From: Kocuria soli
GTDB taxonomy: Bacteria > Actinomycetota > Actinomycetes > Actinomycetales > Micrococcaceae
Direction: 5' to 3'
NCBI RefSeq assembly: GCF_003797835.1
Contig: NZ_RKMF01000003.1
Location: 172,215-236,214 of the forward strand
Length of the DNA stretch: 64,000 bases
Below the pieces are notes generated by a model, which worked only from the letters and a program-made list of their open reading frames with translations, had not been told where the DNA came from and ran no database searches. Of the stretch, positions 60,302 to 64,000 are shown one piece after another (within the stretch, counting starts at the first letter, position 1; every line of letters starts with the position of its first letter). The position numbers and the translations under genes are program-made.

Positions 60302-60568
60302 ATGGCTACCGTCACCGACGTCAAGACCTGCACCGTCACCGCGTGCGCCTACAACAACGAAGGCTGTACCGCAGAAGCTGTGACCATCACGGATTCCGGT
60401 TGCGCCACCTTCATCTCCCTGGACGCTCACGGCGGACTGCCCACCGCGGAAGCACACGTGGGTGCCTGCCAGCGCGCGAACTGCAAGTTCAACCAGGATC
60501 TGCTGTGCACCGCATCCGCGATCACCGTCGGTGATTCGGAGGCCTGCATGACCTTCGAGGCTCGCTGA
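60302..60568 (+). CDS. Cysteine-rich protein with two DUF1540 units
   Basis: 88 residues with two DUF1540-like units. The first is TCTVTACAYNNEGCTAEAVTITDSGCATF; the second is ACQRANCKFNQDLLCTASAITVGDSEACMTF. Each has the CxxxxC...C...C pattern ending in C-x-TF. Four cysteines per unit suggest metal binding, but the function of DUF1540 is unknown. RBS AAGGAG lies 7 bases before the ATG. Preceded by an AT-rich regulatory region and followed by a very strong hairpin. Confidence 0.85.
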   Translation: MATVTDVKTCTVTACAYNNEGCTAEAVTITDSGCATFISLDAHGGLPTAEAHVGACQRANCKFNQDLLCTASAITVGDSEACMTFEAR

Positions 60569-60610
60569 GCCCGACCCGCGATCGTTCGCGGTCGGTGACC
60601 TGATCGCCGA

Positions 60611-60666
60611 CCATGACGTGAGCCCCCGTACGCACCGACACGTGCGTACGGGGGCTCACGTCATGG
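60611..60666. terminator. Perfect 25-bp stem between convergent genes
   Basis: The left arm starts CCATGACGTGAGCCCCCGTA and is perfectly complementary to the right arm over 25 bases, with a 6-base loop. It lies between the ends of the DUF1540 gene and the convergent DUF2470-like gene, and would serve both. Confidence 0.85.
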
Positions 60667-60683
60667 TGACGGACAAGGAGCGC

Positions 60684-61562
60684 TCAGATGGCCCTTGAAG
60701 CGCTCGCGACCACCTCGTGCAGACCCTCGACCAGGTCCTCGACCGAACGAGCAGGGCGCTCGAGGGGCACGACGACCGTTTCGCGTCCGGTGCCGTCTGT
60801 CACCAGGAACGAAAGGTCGCGGTCCGTCACCGCCACCGGGTAGGCGCGCCCCGTGGCGCAGTGCGCGTCACCCGGCGCGTCTGGGAACGCGGCGGTCAGT
60901 GACGACGCCGCGCGAAGTGCAGGCACGATCTCCGTGAGGTGAGTTCCCCATCGGCACCGCAGGGCTTCAATGGCCTCGAGCTCCTCGACCGGGCTCGGCC
61001 AGGCCGCACGGGGTCGGAGTGCCTCGTGGTCCAGCGAGTGGGATCCGTGGACGTGATGCACGGTCATCTTGAGCGGCTCCACGTGCCACAGCTGGGCATC
61101 CGGCCAGCAGGCCAGTGCTCGCGCGATCTCCGTGGGGAGCGGCCCTTCGGACAGAACGGCGAGTTCCTCGTCCTCCGAGCATCGGGTGAGCATGACGTGG
61201 CCGGAGAGCTGGGAGGTGTTCATCCGAACCTCGGGCAACGGTGCATCGGCCTTGATAGTCATCGCCACCCGCTGTGGCCTGCCCACGGGCATTTCCGGCC
61301 AGGCATCCTCCGTGGGGGCCGCCACCAGGTAGCGACTGCCGTCCGCCGCCGCTCCGTGCAGTGCGGTGTCCAAGGTGTAGCCGCGTTCGCCGTCGTGGCA
61401 GACCACGACGGCGCTGCCGGCGCCGTTGAGGAGTCGGGCCGCGGCTGCAGTCGCGGCCATGTCCAAGTGACAGGGCGCGGACGTGGGGCGAGCTGTCGTG
61501 CGCTCGCGATTCGAGTGCGCGCTGCTGATCCGAGTGCTCGCGCCTTCGCTCGAGGTGGTCAT
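60684..61562 (-). CDS. DUF2470-like (HugZ/pyridoxamine-oxidase-related) protein, iron-regulated
   Basis: 292 residues. The middle part (ARLLNGAGSAVVVCHDGERGYTLDTALHG...RYLVAAPTEDAW...QRVAMTIKADAPLPEVRMNTSQLSGHVML) looks like the split-barrel of haem-utilisation/flavin proteins. The C-terminal part (EELEAIEALRCRWGTHLTEIVPALR...AYPVAVTDRDLSFLVTD) is compatible with DUF2470. Assignment is tentative, but the IdeR-type box over its promoter supports a haem or iron role. ATG at 61562 has GGAG 7 bases upstream. Confidence 0.6.
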   Translation of the reverse strand: MTTSSEGASTRISSAHSNRERTTARPTSAPCHLDMAATAAAARLLNGAGSAVVVCHDGERGYTLDTALHGAAADGSRYLVAAPTEDAWPEMPVGRPQRVAMTIKADAPLPEVRMNTSQLSGHVMLTRCSEDEELAVLSEGPLPTEIARALACWPDAQLWHVEPLKMTVHHVHGSHSLDHEALRPRAAWPSPVEELEAIEALRCRWGTHLTEIVPALRAASSLTAAFPDAPGDAHCATGRAYPVAVTDRDLSFLVTDGTGRETVVVPLERPARSVEDLVEGLHEVVASASRAI

Positions 61563-61650
61563 CCGGTCTCCAGGTGGTTCTCGTGGGCACGTCCCGGCAG
61601 TCTCTTGAGCCCGGGCGATGCGTGCCGACGGTGTGCCCGGCGGCACGCAG

Positions 61651-61688
61651 TGAGGTGAACCTAACCTGCGGGTCCGGGTGGCCGTCAA
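61651..61688 (-). promoter_or_regulatory. DtxR/IdeR iron box over the DUF2470-like promoter
   Basis: TGAGGTGAACCTAACCTGC (61651-61669, plus strand) matches the 19-bp IdeR/DtxR consensus TTAGGTTAGCCTAACCTAA at 14 positions. On the minus strand -35 TTGACG (61683-61688), 18 bases, and -10 TTAGGT (61659-61664) place the box directly over the -10, the classic arrangement for iron-dependent repression. Confidence 0.75.
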
Positions 61689-61701
61689 GGCTTCCGCACC
61701 T

Positions 61702-61727
61702 ATTACGCAACACGTCCGTGTGCTAAT
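61702..61727. promoter_or_regulatory. 26-bp element, copy B, between DUF2470-like and Ogt-like genes
   Basis: Matches copy A (60136-60161) at 19 of 26 positions: ATTNCGCAAYACG-N4-TGYGCTAAT. It lies 33 bases before the Ogt-like start and upstream of the -35 of the divergent iron-regulated gene. Confidence 0.5.
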
Positions 61728-61760
61728 TCCGTCGCCTGTTCAGGTTCCCGACGTGCCACG

Positions 61761-62327
61761 ATGGACACCATGCTTCTGCCCACGTATCCGGCCTGGACCT
61801 GGATCGACACCCCCATGGGGTGGATGCTCGTCGTCACCACCCGGCGGGGAGTCGTGCGCACGGAGTTCTCCGCGCCCGACGGCAGCCAGCTGCCCCGCGA
61901 GGGTGACGTCCTGCCGGCGGTCACCGCCGCGTTGGAGGTGGAGCCGGAGCGGGATGCCAGGGGGTTGTCCGATCTGACCTCACGAATGGAGGCATGGTTC
62001 GCCGGGGACCGAACGGATTTCGGCGTGGACGTGGACCTGAGCCTGTCTCACGGGTTCATGCGGCGGGTGTGTGAGGCCATCCAGGAGATCCCGTTCGGGG
62101 AGACCGTGAGCTACGGGGAGGTTGCTGCGATGGTCGGTTCACCGTTGGCCGCCCGCGCGGTTGGAACCGCCTGCAAGAACGTGCCGGTGGCCCTGTTCCT
62201 GCCGGTGCACAGGGTGGTTCGCGCTGACGGGACTACGGGGGAATCCCCGGATTCCCCATGCCACCGGCGCAATCTTCTGATGCACGAACGGGCCGTTCTC
62301 GGTCGCGGCAGGTCGCCCTGGAACTGA
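61761..62327 (+). CDS. Ogt-like alkyltransferase lacking the catalytic cysteine (ATL-like)
   Basis: 188 residues. The N-terminal domain (WTWIDTPMGWMLVVTTRRGVVRTEF) and DNA-binding domain (FMRRVCEAIQEIPFGETVSYGEVAAMVGSPLAARAVGTACKNVPVALFLPVHRVVRADGTTG) follow O6-alkylguanine transferase closely. The active-site PCHRV is PVHRV (Val149). A PCHR at residues 166-169 is in a loop 18 residues later, outside the active-site context, and is unlikely to replace it. Alkyltransferase-like proteins without Cys flag lesions for nucleotide excision repair, so that is the likeliest role. ATG 61761, or ATG 61770. Confidence 0.85.
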   Translation: MDTMLLPTYPAWTWIDTPMGWMLVVTTRRGVVRTEFSAPDGSQLPREGDVLPAVTAALEVEPERDARGLSDLTSRMEAWFAGDRTDFGVDVDLSLSHGFMRRVCEAIQEIPFGETVSYGEVAAMVGSPLAARAVGTACKNVPVALFLPVHRVVRADGTTGESPDSPCHRRNLLMHERAVLGRGRSPWN

Positions 62328-62333
62328 GTTCCC

Positions 62334-63215
62334 TCAGAACTCCACGGTGCCGTGAATCGTGACCCGTGCCGGCCCTCCGACCCAGATGTCCTCGCCATCG
62401 CTGCGCACCTGCACCCGTCCCTCGCGGCCCAGGACGGTTCCCTGAGCGGCAACGTACTCCTCGGGTGCGCGTCCGGCCGGGATGAGCCAGGTGGCAAAGC
62501 CGGCGTTGAGACTGCCGGTCACCGGATCCTCGCGCACGGTGCCTCCCATGCTGATCAGGGCCCGCACTTCGACGTCGGCCCGCGCGGCGCCGCCGGCTGC
62601 TTCCTGACCCGGTCGTGCGTCGGACGTGTGCGCTCCCAGTAGTCCGATCCGGAGATCCTCACGGGTGAACAAGGCGCTGTCCGGGGTCACGTCCAGCACG
62701 GTCTGTGCGTCCTGGAGGACCAGGCCCAGCCATCCCGGTCCGTTGTCCACCCACTGGGCGGCCTGGATCTGACCAGGAGCCAGTCCGAGGGCGGCCCGTG
62801 CCGTGGCCAGGGTGGCCGAGTCAACCTCACCCGAGCGGATCAGTGCCGGTGCCGCGAAGGCCAGGTCGCCGTCGTCGTCGATCAGGAGGGTGACCAGGCC
62901 GATCTCGCATTCCTGGACCAGCTCGCCTGCGGTGCGGGGCTGTCCGCCCGCGTCGAGCCACGCGCGGGCGGAGCCCAGCGTGGGGTGTCCGGCGAAGGGG
63001 AGTTCCTCGTCCGGGGTGAAGATCTGCAGCTTGTAATCCGCGGCCGGGTCCGTCGGCGCCTGCAGGAACGTGGTCTCTGAGAGATTGGTCCAGTTGGCGA
63101 ACCGGGACTTCTGCTCCTGGGTCAGGCTGTCTGCGTCATGGACGACCGCCACAGGGTTGCCGCGGTGCGGCGTGGCCGAGAAGACGTCCACCTGGGAAAA
63201 CTTGAAAGTGGTCAC
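62334..63215 (-). CDS. PhzF-family isomerase/epimerase
   Basis: 293 residues. FKFSQVDVFSATPHRGNPVAVV, NLSETTFL (catalytic Glu), FTPDEELPFAGHPTLGSA and REDPVTGSLNAGFATWL are the PhzF signatures of the DapF-like fold. Outside phenazine clusters these proteins are of unknown, probably isomerase, function, and no phenazine genes are nearby. GTG at 63215 is supported by CATACT 6 bases upstream. Convergent with the Ogt-like gene, 6 bases between stops. Confidence 0.88.
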   Translation of the reverse strand: MTTFKFSQVDVFSATPHRGNPVAVVHDADSLTQEQKSRFANWTNLSETTFLQAPTDPAADYKLQIFTPDEELPFAGHPTLGSARAWLDAGGQPRTAGELVQECEIGLVTLLIDDDGDLAFAAPALIRSGEVDSATLATARAALGLAPGQIQAAQWVDNGPGWLGLVLQDAQTVLDVTPDSALFTREDLRIGLLGAHTSDARPGQEAAGGAARADVEVRALISMGGTVREDPVTGSLNAGFATWLIPAGRAPEEYVAAQGTVLGREGRVQVRSDGEDIWVGGPARVTIHGTVEF

Positions 63216-63227
63216 TCGGAGAGTATG
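63216..63227 (-). promoter_or_regulatory. -10 element of the leaderless phzF-like gene
   Basis: CATACT on the minus strand (63222-63227), 6 bases before the GTG at 63215. Confidence 0.5.
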
Positions 63228-63288
63228 CCCCGGTCGTGCCCATGGTTGTCATCTGACTTGGTATCCGACCCGCCGGCCCATGCGGTGC

Positions 63289-63906
63289 TCAAGCCTGGTC
63301 GGAGGGGAACCGAACACCGATCTGCGCCCGGACCGCGTCCAGGACGGCAAGGGTTCCCAGGGACGCTGCCTGGTGCCGCGCCAGCGCCTCGTCGTCCCGC
63401 TGGCCTCGGGGTGCGTCGGCCAGGCGGAGGAACTCGAGGAGTTCGTAGCGCATGTTCTCGGGTGCCCCGGACCCACCGCCGTCGCCGTCGACGGTGACGA
63501 CGTCCGTCGACCCGTCCGTCCCGTGAAGGACCAAGTTGCGTGGGGTGGTGACCGAGTCGATCTCGAGCGTGGCCCGCTCACCTTCGATGGTGCTGGACAG
63601 GGGAGACGTCGTGATCTTGGAGTAGTGGAGGCTCACGGAGAATCCGGCGGGGGAGTCGAAACCACACAGCACGGTGCCGGCGCCGTCGGCACCGGATCGC
63701 AAGATGGTCGCCGCCGCGTGAATGCGCTCCGGCACTCCCCACAGCGCGACCATGGGGTGGGTGCAGTACGTTCCGATGTCCATGAGCGCCCCTGCGCCCA
63801 GCGAGGGATCGAAGATGGCGGGAGTCTCACCGGCCAGGAACTTCCCGTACCTGCTCGAATACTGGCACAGGCGTAGCCGAGGTTCTGCAAACGCACTCGC
63901 CTGTGA
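63289..63906 (-). pseudogene. Gfo/Idh/MocA oxidoreductase, 5'-truncated
   Basis: Only the C-terminal substrate domain is present: AEPRLRLCQYSSRYGKFLAGETPAIFDPSLGAGALMDIGTYCTHPMVALWG, then the beta-sheet domain to the stop. The N-terminal Rossmann NAD-binding half (about 150-170 residues) is missing. In-frame sequence upstream of about 63900 is Arg-rich and unlike the family, and 26 bases further on is the stop of another gene. A product starting at the internal ATG 63783 (164 residues) could be made but could not bind NAD. Confidence 0.75.
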
Positions 63907-63931
63907 ACATGCGCGTGCGCGCGGTTTCAGT

Positions 63932-64000
63932 CTACTCCCATCTGTGGACGGTGACCTTGCCGACTGTGCGGCCGTTCTCGACCAACTCGTGCGCCTCGCG
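63932..64000 (-). CDS. C-terminus of a zinc-type alcohol dehydrogenase/quinone oxidoreductase (partial)
   Basis: The last 22 codons, ending in TAG at 63932-63934, read REAHELVENGRTVGKVTVH followed by RWE. The AHxLVExGRTVGKVxx pattern is the standard C-terminus of the NADPH:quinone oxidoreductase (Qor) branch of medium-chain dehydrogenases. The rest lies beyond the window edge. Confidence 0.7.
   Translation of the reverse strand, partial: REAHELVENGRTVGKVTVHRWE

Noticed and set aside
62256..62267. PCHR codons in the Ogt-like gene read as the active site
   Set aside because: The motif is at residues 166-169, 18 residues after the true active-site loop VPVALFLPVHRVVRADG, in a position normally occupied by a variable Gly-rich turn.
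62334..63215. Phenazine biosynthesis locus
   Set aside because: PhzF-like proteins are common outside phenazine clusters, and no phzA-E or G homologue is present.
1..64000. CRISPR array, tRNA, rRNA, prophage or complete insertion sequence
   Set aside because: None was seen: no regularly spaced repeats with unique spacers, no cloverleaf or CCA-ended structure noticed by eye, and no transposase, integrase or phage structural protein.

Overview
The window is a chromosomal segment of a high-GC Gram-positive bacterium, most likely an actinobacterium of the Micrococcaceae (Kocuria-like). This is an inference from the very high GC content, the many GTG starts, DUF222/HNH and MmpL-type genes, a DasR-type GlcNAc regulator, an IdeR-type iron box, and the many genes whose -10 hexamer lies 6-8 bases before the start codon (leaderless transcription). 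I see no rRNA, tRNA, CRISPR array, intact insertion sequence or prophage. Almost every stretch is filled by ordinary protein genes, mostly with short gaps or 4-base overlaps.

Layout. 0.1-3.5 kb: a CNT nucleoside transporter and a DASS anion transporter, both on the minus strand, each ending in a copy of the same palindromic repeat. 3.5-7.6 kb: long-chain acyl-CoA ligase (with a Crp/GlxR-type site in its promoter), a luciferase-like oxidoreductase and an SDR. 7.7-11.8 kb: NarL-type two-component pair, a cytochrome P450 and a LysM lipoprotein. 12.1-17.8 kb: GH13 alpha-glucosidase, CHM isomerase, an SRPBCC/DUF4287 pair, and an MFS carrier divergent from its probable IclR regulator. 18-24.2 kb: PRC-barrel/DUF2382 stress protein, a broken ABC-F gene, YccF, an amino-acid permease and a frameshifted FAD monooxygenase. 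24.2-30.5 kb: DUF4442 protein, TetR (with a clear operator), MMPL transporter, Dps and a DHA2 drug exporter. 30.5-37.2 kb: large FAD/Fe-S D-lactate-type dehydrogenase, amylosucrase, HhH-DUF1801 protein and a cysteine-bearing Crp/Fnr regulator.

37.2-45.1 kb is a coherent N-acetylglucosamine island. It holds a GntR/UTRA regulator, split PTS proteins EIIA, EIIB and EIIC, NagB, NagA, an aminotransferase and a pair of Fluc fluoride channels. A perfect 16-bp dre-like palindrome lies between the divergent PTS genes. GlcNAc would enter as GlcNAc-6-P, be deacetylated by NagA and deaminated by NagB to fructose-6-P. Oddly, a patatin-like lipase is translationally coupled to the regulator. 45.2-51.3 kb: bicupin dioxygenase, alpha/beta hydrolase, LysR plus nitrilase-family amidase, and a DUF222/HNH protein. 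51.3-57.4 kb: an unknown membrane protein divergent from a YnbA-like CDP-alcohol transferase and a CdsA-like enzyme, then a MerR regulator with a textbook 19-bp-spacer promoter and the ABC exporter it leads. 57.4-60 kb: ACR3/bile-acid-type carrier, small GNAT protein and pirin.

60-64 kb: a cysteine-rich DUF1540 protein behind an AT-rich leader, an iron-box-controlled DUF2470-like protein, an Ogt-like alkyltransferase lacking the catalytic cysteine, PhzF, a 5'-truncated Gfo/Idh/MocA remnant and the end of a quinone-oxidoreductase-like gene. A 26-bp element with 19 identical positions occurs upstream of DUF1540 and again between DUF2470 and the Ogt-like gene. It is the best candidate here for an undescribed regulatory link. 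All family assignments come from reading motifs by eye; no searches were run.
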